Below, one piece after another: positions 12,501-22,300 of a stretch of 64,000 nucleotides of DNA. A model generated the notes under the pieces. It saw nothing but the letters and a program-made list of their open reading frames with translations. It was not told the origin of the DNA and ran no database searches. The stretch comes from Maniola hyperantus (taxonomy: Eukaryota > Arthropoda > Insecta > Lepidoptera > Nymphalidae), in assembly GCF_902806685.2 (NCBI RefSeq), contig NC_048545.1, forward strand, positions 7,613,852 to 7,677,851, in the 5' to 3' direction. The number at the start of each line of letters is the position of its first letter. The first letter of the stretch is position 1. Position numbers and translations under genes: made by a program.

Positions 12501-13206
12501 TAAAAATCGGTGAAGGGGTTCCAACGGTCCTGAAACACACACTTCTGTATTTTTAGTAGGAAGCCCATTTACCAATTTTCATAGATATCGTTGGCAAAAC
12601 CGCGTTACTGTTTCATTTTGCGTTACATTGTTTTTAGGGTTCCGTATCTCCAGAAAATGAGGAACCCTCTGACAGGATGTCTGTGTCGTGTCTGTAAAGA
12701 CCTACCAAGGAAATCAAAACCTACAGGTACAATCGTGACATCCCGTTGACCTAGAATCGTGAATGGCAGGTAGCAATGTTTGATAGCACAAGTAAAGGGA
12801 AAAATCCGTGAATTTGTGCTTACATCACAAAAAAATTAAATACTTCGTGTTATTTCATATACGATGGTACGAAACCCTTCGTGTGTGAGTCCGACACGCG
12901 CTTGGCCTATTATTTTATATAAACAAAAAGTAAGGTCCACGCAGATTTCGAACGATAAACTAGAAAGTATTTCCGAGCCAGTAAGATGAAAATAACTATT
13001 GTATTTGTCAGGCTCAACATGGAACAGCGTTCGCAGCGACGGCCAGCCCGGCGGCGCGCGTGGCGGCGCTGGCGGCCGCGCCCAACGTGCTAAAGGGCGG
13101 CCGCGCGGCCCCCGCGCCCGTCACCACCTCTGCCTCCGCGCTCAAGCCCAAGAAGGCGCCGCTCATGCAGAAGGCGCTGCAGTTCATGCGCGGCCGGAAG
13201 CGATGA
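3516..13206 (+). CDS. EloA: Elongin A (RNA polymerase II elongation factor), 10 exons
   Basis: Exons: 3516-3587, 5718-5916, 7277-7452, 7698-8844, 9506-9609, 10391-10566, 11145-11233, 11685-11884, 12262-12411 and 13012-13206. All have GT-AG borders and matching phases, giving 835 residues (human Elongin A is just under 800). Residues 1 to about 85 form a TFIIS N-terminal (LW) domain with the motif VGRTVNALRK. A long Ser/Lys/Glu-rich disordered region follows (exon 4). Residues 626-631 read TKVYSG, and the Elongin B/C-binding BC-box is TLYEMCVNV at about 640-648. Next comes a cullin-box-like stretch, GGVPYEILKPVVDRATPQQL, then WREMYM, MAYVDSVVKPPR and a basic C-terminus. By family, it suppresses Pol II pausing in the nucleus and also acts as substrate receptor of a Cul5 ubiquitin ligase. 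Exon 6 is followed by tandem copies of itself, and the end of exon 10 is repeated downstream. Confidence 0.93.
3976..4303. mobile_element. tandem dimer of a palindromic MITE
   Basis: Two units of about 164 bp (3976-4139 and 4140-4303) lie head to tail in intron 1 of Elongin A. Each is itself palindromic: an end with CACAATCTCTAAACTAAAC is mirrored at the other end by its complement. Single, more diverged copies lie at about 10201-10352 and 38010-38165. Confidence 0.8.
4759..5178 (+). repeat. SINE-like repeat, family A
   Basis: Nearly full-length copy starting at the CCGGCCAAGTGCGAGTC box and ending in GAGGTACGAAACCCTAAAAA, inside Elongin A intron 1. It closely matches the copy at 42676-43116. 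Confidence 0.8.
5275..5425 (-). repeat. dispersed repeat with CCAATCAG motifs
   Basis: This is a diverged reverse-complement relative of the repeat at 23878-24062 and of the one split by the copia insertion (19013-19114 plus 23679-23760). Shared signals are the alternating CCAATCAGA and GATTGCGATTGTGACA texts and AATGCATTGT. Another relative is at 43340-43485. Confidence 0.6.
6100..6277. mobile_element. MITE with terminal repeats and internal hairpin
   Basis: The ends are perfect 17-bp inverted repeats (TAAGTCCCGCAAATTGC and its complement). Near the left end is a second, perfect hairpin: arms of 24 bp at 6117-6140 and 6143-6166 with a 2-bp spacer. It lies in Elongin A intron 2. No target-site duplication could be fixed with confidence. 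Confidence 0.75.
6757..6902. mobile_element. hAT-type MITE with 8-bp target duplication
   Basis: The element is 146 bp. Its ends are CAGTGGCGTGCA and the complement TGCACGCCACTG. It is flanked by exact 8-bp direct repeats CTCATCAA at 6749-6756 and 6903-6910, the length expected for hAT transposases. It has no coding capacity and lies in Elongin A intron 2. Confidence 0.85.
9153..9375 (+). repeat. SINE, family B
   Basis: Text runs from CTAGCTTATCCCCGCGACTA through CCCTTAGGGGTT and CCGATCCGTCCAGTAG to CAGTCAGTCACCTTTTCC. Other copies in the window lie at 14641-14815, 14873-15060 (reverse), 18437-18652 (reverse) and 26818-27028. It lies in Elongin A intron 4. Confidence 0.8.
10201..10352. mobile_element. 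palindromic MITE, same family as 3976-4303
   Basis: A diverged single copy with mirrored ends around TCTCTAAACT and GTTTAGAGATTGTGTA. It ends only about 40 bp before exon 6 of Elongin A, so it abuts the branch-point and polypyrimidine region of that intron. Confidence 0.7.
10440..11035. repeat. tandem array copying Elongin A exon 6 plus its donor site
   Basis: A unit of 142, 142 and 140 bp is repeated from within exon 6 into the following intron. The landmark GCCGGAGATCTCGCC recurs at about 10462, 10604, 10746 and 10886, and a partial fifth unit ends near 11035. Each full unit contains the last third of exon 6 plus its donor sequence (AAAGGTGA). Units 2 and 4 keep an open frame matching ISPHYRP...DEDAMSCV; unit 3 has lost 2 bp and shifts frame. 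Reading through the first donor meets TGA at once, so only the first unit can serve the known protein. Confidence 0.9.
12628..12910 (-). repeat. degraded SINE-like repeat, family A
   Basis: Reverse-orientation, internally deleted copy, running from TTTTTAGGGTTCCGTA to GAGTCCGACACGCGCTTGGCC. It lies in Elongin A intron 9, shortly before the last exon. Confidence 0.7.
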
Positions 13207-13392
13207 TAAGCGCCGATATTCCACCAGCGAACCTACTTCATATTATGGGTCATCCATTTATTGTGTAGCAACTTTGTACTTTTCACCCATCTATCAATCA
13301 AACTCACAAACGCGTCGCTCACAATGTGCGGCCGGTAAAGGTCGAAGTCGAGGGGCACATTTAACCTGGTACCACCACAAAATCCCTTCAGG

Positions 13393-13575
13393 CGTCCCCC
13401 CAAGAAGGCGCCACGCATACAGAAGGAACTGCAGTTCATGCGCGGCCGGAAGCGATGATAAACGTTGATATTCCACCAGCGACCCTACTTCGTGTGTCAT
13501 CCATTTGATGAAGCGTAACTTTGTACTTTCTACCCATCTATCACCCAAATCCAAACCGCGTCGCTCACACAGCAA
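13393..13575 (+). pseudogene. duplicate of the end of Elongin A exon 10 and its 3' UTR
   Basis: The text repeats 13141-13331 at an offset of about 252 bp. It covers the last codons (KKAP, then FMRGRKR and stop) and about 120 bp of following sequence (ATATTCCACCAGCG, CTTTGTACTTT, ACCCATCTATCA, CGCGTCGCTCAC). The coding part is open, but the nearest upstream AG would join it to exon 9 in the wrong frame. It is therefore most likely a non-functional tandem duplication. Confidence 0.8.
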
Positions 13576-13643
13576 GCTATCGATATAATCTACAGAACTT
13601 TTGAAAATCCAGAAAATTCTTTAATTGATAGATCACTAGCTTT

Positions 13644-13675
13644 ATTACCCGCCCGAGATCACTCGGGCGGGTAAT
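13644..13675. repeat. perfect GC-rich stem-loop
   Basis: Arms of 14 bp, ATTACCCGCCCGAG and CTCGGGCGGGTAAT, with spacer ATCA, about 440 bp downstream of the Elongin A stop codon. It could be the core of a small MITE or a structured 3' RNA element; the sequence alone does not decide. Confidence 0.7.
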
Positions 13676-13760
13676 ATCAATAGGCTGAAAATTATTGCGA
13701 AAAAACGGTCGCGAGCAAAAGCTAGTACAGCATAAGTGCAAAATATGCTTGATTTTCGTT

Positions 13761-14021
13761 TTATAAACTAGGATAAAAATAATGACGTAAACTGAAAAAA
13801 CTAATTAAATTGATCAAATAACAAAAAAGTTATAAGCATTTAAATATTTCTGATTAGACAGAGCTTCAGTGCTTCGTGCGGTTTCATACAAATTTTCGTT
13901 TTGCGAGAAAGGGATAGAAGACCCTCCCACTCCAAAATTAAAATGCCTGTAACTTTGTAAATCTTTGTTGGATTTTAATATTTTTTTCAGCGTACGTCAT
14001 TATTTTTATCCTAGTTTATAA
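13761..14021. mobile_element. MITE with 29-bp perfect terminal inverted repeats
   Basis: The termini at 13761-13789 and 13993-14021 are exact reverse complements (TTATAAACTAGGATAAAAAT onward). The 261-bp element has no coding capacity. An AATAAA within AATAAAGTAAT just past its right end could act as a poly(A) signal for Elongin A, but this is only a possibility. Confidence 0.8.
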
Positions 14022-14446
14022 TAAAGTAATAATATTTATCAAATTCAAAAGTAGGAAAATACCCAATTATCCAGTCTGAATATAAGGTGTATGACTGCAG
14101 TCAGCAGTGTATAAAAAAGATCTCAGCGGGCCTTGTGTGCTTGACTCTACCTGCGCAGACCACCATGTCACTTCAGATTGGAATACTTTATTTACGATCA
14201 CTGTATACTGTATATTATAAAATGTGACTTGAAATTTTATTAGGGCCATCTTATTTTAGGTATATTAATTAATCTGCCCATAGTCATAGTTTAGTTTTAA
14301 ACTAGTTAGACTAATGTAATATGTAAGGATTTAATTTGTCTAGGAATCAGCGAACAGAAACTTAGAAACTTAGGCAACCATTAAAATTAACGTTTACTAG
14401 ACATATAAAATTTGTTGTTGAGAAAGTGTGTTTTTGATTACAGTAC

Positions 14447-14613
14447 CCGGCAGGAATTAATGTACATCGACCTTTAGAAAGAGATAGCGGTTTCATAGAG
14501 CGTTGTCTCTGTCGTTGAGACCGACAAACGTCACATAGGTATAAGTGACAGAGACATCGCTCTTTGAAGTCGGAATCTCTTTCTAAACGTTGATGTACAA
14601 TATTTCCTGCCGG
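14447..14613. mobile_element. palindromic MITE
   Basis: Ends CCGGCAGGAATTAATGTACA and the near-complement TGTACAATATTTCCTGCCGG. The inner arms also mirror each other (TTTAGAAAGAGA and TCTCTTTCTAAA). Related copies lie at about 34690-34870 and, as a half, at about 2145-2220. Confidence 0.75.
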
Positions 14614-14640
14614 CTACTGTACTTATGTTATATCTAAATA

Positions 14641-14814
14641 CTAGCTTATGCTCGCGACTTCGTCCGCGTGGACTACATACATTTCAAACCCCCATTTGAT
14701 CCACTTAGGGGTGGAGTTTCGAAAAATCCTTTCTTAGTGGATACATACATACTCTTTACAAAGAACACACCCTCCAAACATGTCTTTCGGACCAGCGGTT
14801 TATAGGCTGTGCGT

Positions 14815-14877
<63 letters not shown>

Positions 14878-15060
14878 GAAAAGGTGACCGAATGATCTAT
14901 CAACACCTTGATCAACACAGCTCAAATTATTGGACGGATCGGGCTGAAAGGCATGCAGGCTATTATAACGCAGGCATCTGCTAAGAGATTTTTGAAAAAT
15001 TCAACCCTAAGGGGGTGAAATTTGTGTAGTCCACGCGGACGGAGTCTCGAGCATAAGCTT
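14641..15060. repeat. inverted pair of family B SINEs around an AT microsatellite
   Basis: A forward family B SINE (about 14641-14815) and a reverse one (about 14873-15060) face each other across an (AT)n tract at about 14817-14872. The tails of both elements end at the AT tract, which gives a long inverted repeat. The 81-codon reading frame here is only SINE plus repeat and is not a gene. Confidence 0.8.
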
Positions 15061-15065
15061 GTTTA

Positions 15066-17310
15066 AACAAGTAGGTATGTTGTTGATTTAACCCAATGAC
15101 ACATGAATTTATTAATTTTTTATTTCATAGAATACACATAATTTTGATGAGGATTCTTCTCATCATTCTAATCTTTCCTCACTCAAATATCAGGTGGTTA
15201 TATCATCACAAAAAGTTAAAAATAAAATTGTATGTAAGTAATTTGTAGCACATTGTATTTTGTATTGTAATGTGTGAACATACTACCTACATTAATATGT
15301 GTTGTATAGTACTGTAAGTACATGTTTTAAAAACTTTGATATATATGTATTACTGCGAAATGACGTTTATGCATTAAGAAAATTCTAGCTAGAACTTAAA
15401 TGCACTACTAGAGTAGATTTGAAAAATTATGGATAACGCGTAAAATTGAATTCCTCACGCGCCGTTTTAATTTTTTGTGTCAAAGTTTATGTCAATTTGT
15501 TGCATTTTCTTGTGTTCTTTAAAAGAATTGCTTATTGGTGATTATATTGTCAACTACATTTAATAAAATAGTCTACACTTTTTTAACCAAATTACATTGA
15601 ATAAAAATACACTGATCATTTCTATTCTGTTATAATATATTATATTCTAAAAGCTCAAGCTGCTTTAGGCAAAACAATGCTTTCTTATTATATTTTTTGC
15701 AACATTACTATTTTAAAGTAGACTAAAATACGAATATGGATAATGTAAATATAGATTATTTATTAAGTTAGGAAAACATTATATTTTAGGAAAGGTACTA
15801 ATTTGTTCCTGCGTGAAACCAAAAAGAAAAGTTCATACTTTTCAAAATTGACAGAAATTCAAAAACAATTAAGAACAAAAGTAATCTTCAAGAAAATTTG
15901 TTTAAAATGTGGCAAGTATAATACAAAATATATAGGTAGCATAAAACAATTTAAAATATGGAGTCAACAAATATCATTTTACACTTAGGTATAGCATAAT
16001 AGATTGCATCACATTTTTATTAAAAGTTTGATCTATGAGTGACTCAATAAAGCATTTGCATAAATACCAGTATATATTTGGAAAAACTTCGGTCCTTTTT
16101 TATTATATACTTGTATTGGTGTTGCTGTGATAAGATGAAATAACAAAAAGTGGTTTATAGATTTTTTAATATTATAATTACTTCTCAATTATTTACATTA
16201 ACAAATCACATTCGTTTCCATTATAACACATATTACACTTGTAGAATAATGAATTAAGTACAGTCCTTAAAAAAAACTCCTCGTGTGCCATTTTAACTCT
16301 ATGGGTCAACTGTGATGTCAAAAGTACGGTTCACCTTTAAAATAAGGTCTAGAATCGTACTTTTGACATGAAATTTAACACAAAAGTAAAAATGGCGCGT
16401 GAGGAATTCAATTTTGTGTGTTATACATCACAGTTACTAAAGCCACTCATTATTAAAGTTTAATAATAAGTGGCTTAATAAAGCAACACATTAATTTATA
16501 GATATCTTGATATTTTTGTCCTGAGTAGATATCTGTAGGTATGTCTAGAAATAGCAATTTAGCTGAGAAAATTAAATTAAATACATTTCATTAAACAGTT
16601 TAATGTAGACACCTACTTACTAGAGTTTATAAACAGGAAGAAAACTAATAATGTAGGTTGATATAGCAAATCTATAAGGTTATACACATAGTTCTATCCT
16701 TTATTAAACAAGCCGTGAAAAATAGATGTAAACTAGCTGTGTAATGAGTAACATACTTTGTTATTGAATTAAGGGTGACTAAAATTTTAATCACCAGTAT
16801 CTTTGTCTTTAGCATGTTGAGTGTCATGAGCATCACTGGAGGGACCCGGTGGTAATGTTTTTAATAATAATTATATTAATTTTAAAAATTGAATGTTAAC
16901 TTTATCACCTATGATAATTTAATATTAGTACCTAAATATATTGACATTTAAATGTATCTTTAATAAAATCCAAAATCTGTTATCTCATACATCTACAAAG
17001 ATACCACCTGTGTTGCTCACAATTTATATGACTATACTTTCATGATACGAGCACTGCCAACTGTATGGTGGCAGTGAAAAAATGACAATGCAGTATGGAC
17101 TAGCACTCAATATGCTAATAATATGATTAAAGTTACAAAAAAAAATTAATTTTAGTACAACATAGTTTTATATTAAATATTTGTACAGATTTTTCACAAT
17201 CAAGATTGTTAAAGCATTGAACTTTAGTTTTTATTTTACTTCTTTTCTGATTTATGAAAATGCCATTATTTATACTGTGAATATACTTAGTTTGTGGATT
17301 TCTTAAGGTC
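15066..17310. other. non-coding; two related MITE fragments, no gene recognised
   Basis: Strongly AT-rich. A palindromic MITE at about 16276-16410 has ends CTCCTCGTGTGCCATTTTAA and GGCGCGTGAGGAATT. A single end of the same family lies at about 15432-15500, and a full relative at about 34401-34492. The 61-codon frame at 15803-15988 (Lys-rich, AT-driven) has no recognisable domain and is probably chance. Confidence 0.55.
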
Positions 17311-17311
17311 T

Positions 17312-17317
17312 TTTATT
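17312..17317 (-). terminator. poly(A) signal AATAAA for the F-box gene
   Basis: AATAAA on the minus strand, beginning 16 bp after the stop codon of the F-box gene. It is the nearest canonical signal; others could lie further on. Confidence 0.45.
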
Positions 17318-17332
17318 ACACTTATAGTATTT

Positions 17333-18373
17333 TCAAAAAAGGACAACATCAATATTTCTGAATTTAGACTTCAGCTGTCTTTCATAATCTGTATTAATAA
17401 TATTAGGACACTGATATAACGCGAGAAATTTAAGATTTTTATAGTGTTCAGATATAAGATCGACAATAGCTGGTGTGACATTTTCTATTCTAGATAAACT
17501 TAAACTTTCTAGAGTAAGTAGTGCTGAACTGGACAAAGTTTTCAAAAGAGCTAATTCAGAAAAATTGTTGTTGTTCCAGATCTGCAAATGCTCTATTCTT
17601 TTTAAAGATGTTAAGGAAAGTAAACCTCCATCTGATAAACTTTCACATCTTATAATAGCTAAGTCCATTAACTTTGGGCACTGAGATAGCAATTGCAAGA
17701 TGCTGTCATCAACAGAATTTCCACCATATATATGCAATGTCTCCAGTATGCTCTGCCTTGACAAAATTAATATCTTTATAAAATCTATGTCCAAATCTCT
17801 AATCTTTTCAATAAAAATATGGCTTAAGCGACTACATTGCAATAAGGTATAACAATTGTTAGAGTTCAAACCGAAATCAGATAGGGCTATGTAATTTAAC
17901 TCTTTAAACTTGTCAAATTGTATTAATAAATCTAGATTATTCAAAAGTAAAATAGAGTTTTTTAAACTTATTTTTCTTAGCTTTGGCCATATTAAAATAT
18001 CATCTTCAAACTCTTTACCAACTCTGCACATGACTAATTCCAGACTAATTAAATTTTTACACTGTTCTATCACAGATTTTATGACAGAATAGTTATAAAC
18101 ATACTGTATTTTTAAACAATAGATGCATTCAGAATGTGAAGTAATAATATCTAGATTTTTCTCACTTATTTCACTTTGCCCAGGTTTACCAGAATATATT
18201 AATACAATATGTTTCCATACTGTGGGATCTTGAGCTAGCTTATTCCAACGTTTACACACATTTTCACATGAAAGTAATGTTTCCAAAGGTAAACATTTAA
18301 AAATATACAACAATAATTCATCAGGTAAACCATTAATATGACACCATACTTCGTCATTGTCTGAAATAGTCAT
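17333..18373 (-). CDS. F-box / leucine-rich repeat protein, single exon
   Basis: Encodes 346 residues from the ATG at 18373. The frame stays open a few codons upstream, but the text there (ATTGTTACAG then GAAGTTTC) looks like a 3' splice site, so the ATG is probably in the exon that follows a 5' UTR intron. Residues about 12-57 form an F-box (INGLPDELLLYIFKCLPLET, then CKRWNKLAQDPTVWKHI), the Skp1-binding domain of SCF ubiquitin ligases. The rest carries irregular leucine-rich repeats of the FBXL/AMN1 kind (CPKLMDLAIIRCESLSDGGL and similar), which by family bind the substrate. The lack of coding introns differs from its neighbours and could mean a retrocopy origin. The specific ortholog is not recognised. 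Confidence 0.85.
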   Translation of the reverse strand: MTISDNDEVWCHINGLPDELLLYIFKCLPLETLLSCENVCKRWNKLAQDPTVWKHIVLIYSGKPGQSEISEKNLDIITSHSECIYCLKIQYVYNYSVIKSVIEQCKNLISLELVMCRVGKEFEDDILIWPKLRKISLKNSILLLNNLDLLIQFDKFKELNYIALSDFGLNSNNCYTLLQCSRLSHIFIEKIRDLDIDFIKILILSRQSILETLHIYGGNSVDDSILQLLSQCPKLMDLAIIRCESLSDGGLLSLTSLKRIEHLQIWNNNNFSELALLKTLSSSALLTLESLSLSRIENVTPAIVDLISEHYKNLKFLALYQCPNIINTDYERQLKSKFRNIDVVLF

Positions 18374-18436
18374 TTTATGGCACGAAACTTCCTGTAACAA
18401 TATAAAGAATGAAACAAAATAAAGACCATAATCTAT

Positions 18437-18652
18437 ACCTATATATAAAAGGAAAAGGTGACTGACTGACTGACTGATCTATCAACGCACAGCTTAAACT
18501 ACTGGACGGATCGGGCTGAAATTTGGCATGCAGATGTTATGACGCAAGCATCCGCTAAGAAAGGATTTTTGATAATTCAACTCCTAAGGGGGTGAAATAG
18601 GGATTTGAAATTTTGTAGTCCACGCGGACGAAGTCGCGAGCATAAGCTAGTT
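18437..18652 (-). repeat. SINE, family B
   Basis: Reverse-orientation copy running from AAAAGGAAAAGGTGACTGAC to GACGAAGTCGCGAGCATAAG, just upstream of the F-box gene. Confidence 0.85.
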
Positions 18653-19012
18653 TATCATAAGTTGTTAGTAACATCGATGGTTAGTACTAGTACAGTAATT
18701 CTTGTAAGTATGAAGCACATGAAGTAAGGTGGAAGTAAGTTACCTTTTCTCTAATTTTTTTTTAGGACAGGTTCTTATCGCATATGCTGCATGCAGAGTA
18801 TAGTTGTGGATATGGATTTTATAAGAAAGAAAACTAATTGCGTTGTTCTTGTTAAATTTAGGGAATATGCAATTCATCGATAGAATAGAAAATAGAAATC
18901 TATTTTTGTTTTTTCATACATAAAACGTAGTGATGTGGTAGTGATTATCACCGACCAGAAATAAAAGCCAATAAAAGCACAATAAAAGGTGATTATGTGG
19001 TGATTATATACT

Positions 19013-19114
19013 GTGGCCCTACCGCGGTTGTTTGACAGCTACAATGTCACGATCGCAATCATCTCTGATTGGTTAATGCTCGCTCACTATTGGCCACAAT
19101 GCATTGTTGCTCAT
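19013..19114. repeat. left half of a repeat split by the copia element
   Basis: The text from CCCTACCGCGGTTGTTTGAC to GGCCACAATGCATTGTTG matches 23886-23980. The continuation of this copy resumes at 23679, after the retrotransposon. Together the two halves match the unbroken copy at 23878-24062. Confidence 0.85.
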
Positions 19115-19289
19115 TATTAGAGTCCGTTTTAGGATCGATAAAATTCAATTAAATAAATAATATACTTTGAGAAAACATATTTTTATTATAGGACATGTTA
19201 GAGTGACATTTCAAATTTTAAAAAAAAAAAATTAGAATAAAATAGACAGCCAGTGTGACACATAAATTAATACAAAACCTTCTTTAACA
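19115..19289 (-). repeat. 3' LTR of the copia element
   Basis: 175 bp. On the minus strand it starts TGTTAAAGAAGG and ends ACTCTAATA rather than the usual CA. It differs from the 5' LTR only in a T/A homopolymer tract near 19220-19232. Confidence 0.95.
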
Positions 19290-19308
19290 TCCTCCCGTTT
19301 TGAGAAAT

Positions 19309-22300
19309 TTATGTCACCAAGCCGATTAACTTACAAATAAACATAAGTCTAGGCTTATGGATAGGCTTAGTTAGAATATCTGCACATTGATATTCTGTGG
19401 GAACATATTTGACTTCAAGATCATTTTCTGAAACTAATTCTCTGACATAAAAATGTCTTAAAGCAATATGTTTCGTACGTCGATGAAGCTCTGGATTTTG
19501 AGAAATTTTTATAGCTGCATCATTATCAATTTGCAGCTTGGGAATTTCTTTTAATTTGGTAACTTCATTAAACAGTCTCTTAAGCCATACAATTTCACGA
19601 GCTGCTTCACTAGCTGCTACGAGCTCCGCTTCAGTACTCGAAATTGCTACTGATGTTTGCTTCCGACTTGCCCAAGCAATTACTCCTCCAGCATACATAC
19701 ACAGAATTCCAGATGTAGAGCGTCCTGTATTTGGATCTCCACCGTGATCTGCGTCACTATAACATTCTAAGGTTCCAGACTTGTAATCTTTCTTATATAC
19801 AATTCCAAAATCTATTGTTCCTTTGATGTAACGAAAAATGCGCTTGACCTTTTGTACATCTTCTGTAGTGGGATTAGCAAGTGACCTGGATACAAAACTT
19901 ACAGCGTACGATATATCTGGTCTGCTTGCTGTCATCAAGTATGCTAATGCACCAACAGCTTCTCTATAAGGAAACTTAACATCATTCTCCTTTTCAGAAT
20001 CTGTTTGAGCTTCTTTAATAATTGGAGTATTGACTGCTTTACAGTCACTCATCCCAAAGCGTTCTAGTAGCTTTTGAGCATAATGCTTTTGTGAAACTAC
20101 AATTCCACCATGTTTATCACTAGAAAGTTCTAAACCAAGAAAGTAATTAGCTGGTTTAGTGGTTATCTTGAACCTACTTCTCAATTCAGCTATAAACTTC
20201 TCAGAATCTTTCTGATTTGTTGATGCAACAAGTCCATCATCAACATAGAGCGCTAGAATAATTTTATTGCCTCGTCGATTTCTAATAAACAAACATGGAT
20301 CTGTGTCACATTGTTTAAAGCCAATATTTTTCAGATAGTCGACAATACATTTGTTCCAACATCTGGGAGCCTGTTTAAGCCCGTATAGACTTCTCTTCAA
20401 TTTACAGACTTTATTTGTGCCATCACTATAGCCTTCTGGTTGTTTCATATAGATATCTTCTTCTAATAAACCATTCAAAAAGGCAGTTGTTACATCAAAC
20501 TGTAAGAGAGATAGTCCTTCGTTTGCAGCGATGCTTAAAATTGACCTAATAGTTGACATTCTAGCAACAGGGCTAAATGTTTCCTCATAATCAATTCCCT
20601 TCTCCTGAGTATAACCTCTTGCTACAAGTCTAGCTTTATATTTGTCGAGGCTTCCATCAGCATTGGTCTTCTTTTTATAGATCCATTTACAAGAAATAAG
20701 CTTTCTGTCTTTCGGTTTATCCACAAGTATCCAAGTTTTATTCTCTTTCAGAGAATTTAGCTCACTTTCCATAGCTTTCAACCATTCAGCTTTTTCAGAA
20801 CTATTTATAGCTTGTTTATATGTTTCAGGTTCGCCTAAATCATTTACAACAGTAGATATAAAATAGTCATCGAATCGCACTGGTGGTCTTAGTATAGATC
20901 TATCTCGAAGAGTTCTTGTTTCAGGAATTTCTTCATCCTCAGAATCAGAGGAATTAGGAGTAACATATGATTCATTAGACTCGTCTTCATTTTGACTGAT
21001 GATTTCATTTCCATTAGTCGACGAAGTGGGAATTACTTCATGTGAGCTTGAATCTGGAGCATTCAATGTTTGAGGCATACTAGAAACAGCATCATCTTGT
21101 AATACATCCTCCCTTGCATCGAACATTGGATGATTTTCATTAGTCTTAGGGAAGTGAATTTCTATACTTTGTTCATCTGCTTCAGTTGCATCTGAATCTA
21201 ATCCAATTGATCTAATAATCGACTCATTAAATGTTACATCCCTCGATCTGATTAATTTAACATTGCCGTTATTATCACAGCCCAATAATCTGTAACCATC
21301 ATTACCATCATAACCAATGAGAATACATTTATCGGCTTTCTTGGAGAGTTTTGTTCGCTTTTGTTTTGGAACGTGAGCGTAACATTCACTACCAATTATC
21401 CTTAAATGTTTAATGGATGGTTTTTGTCCAAACCATAACTCAAATGGTGATTTACCTTCTGTAGAAGTCGGTCCAGTTCTGTTCAGAACATAAGCAGCAG
21501 TGTTGACAAGCTCTGACCAACAAGCAAGTGGAAGTTCTTCATGAGCATGCATCATAGTACGAGCAGCCTCAACTAAAGTTCTGTTATCTCTTTCACAACA
21601 CCCATTTTGTTCTGGTGTATATGGCATTATCAATCTTTGCTGAATACCATGAGACTTTAAAATATTTTCTACAGCCTCGTTATGAAATTCTCCACCATTA
21701 TCGCTGAGAATTGTTTTTATTACATGACCAGCAGTCTTTGTTTCATTAATCATCTGTACAAGCTTATCTTTAACTTCAAACTTGTTTTTGATAAAATAAA
21801 TTTGACGATACTTGCTGTAATCATCTTTAAAAAGTACAAAATAGCGAAATTTACTGAAAGAATTTGGAAACGGACCACACACATCAGTATGTATAATCTC
21901 TCCTGGTACTTTAGCTCTTTCTCTTGTTCCAAATTTACATCTGTGTGTTTTACCATAGACACATCCTGTGCATAGTTGAGAATCGAGTTTTACTTTGATA
22001 CCAAGTTCCTTTTCTAACAAAAGTTTTACATGTCTTTTATTCTGGTGACAAAATCGTTCGTGATACAGTTGTAGGATATTATCATTAGATACATTGTTCA
22101 ATTCAGGAGTTTGTCTTTTAATTGCTTGTATATTTAACTTATACAGACCTCCATTTTTAACGCGTTTTCCAATTAAATTAATTTTTCCTTTTACTTTCAA
22201 CATACACGATTCTCTTTCAGATATAAAGACACTGTCCTCAAGTTTGTCTTGTGCGGCAAGAACAGAAAATAAATTTCTTTTTATTTCAGGTACATACCAT

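Noticed and set aside
14673..14918. 81-codon minus-strand frame with an Ile-Tyr repeat
   Set aside because: It is the translation of an AT microsatellite and flanking SINE sequence.
15803..15988. 61-codon Lys-rich frame
   Set aside because: No domain, AT-driven composition and no adjoining exon; likely chance.
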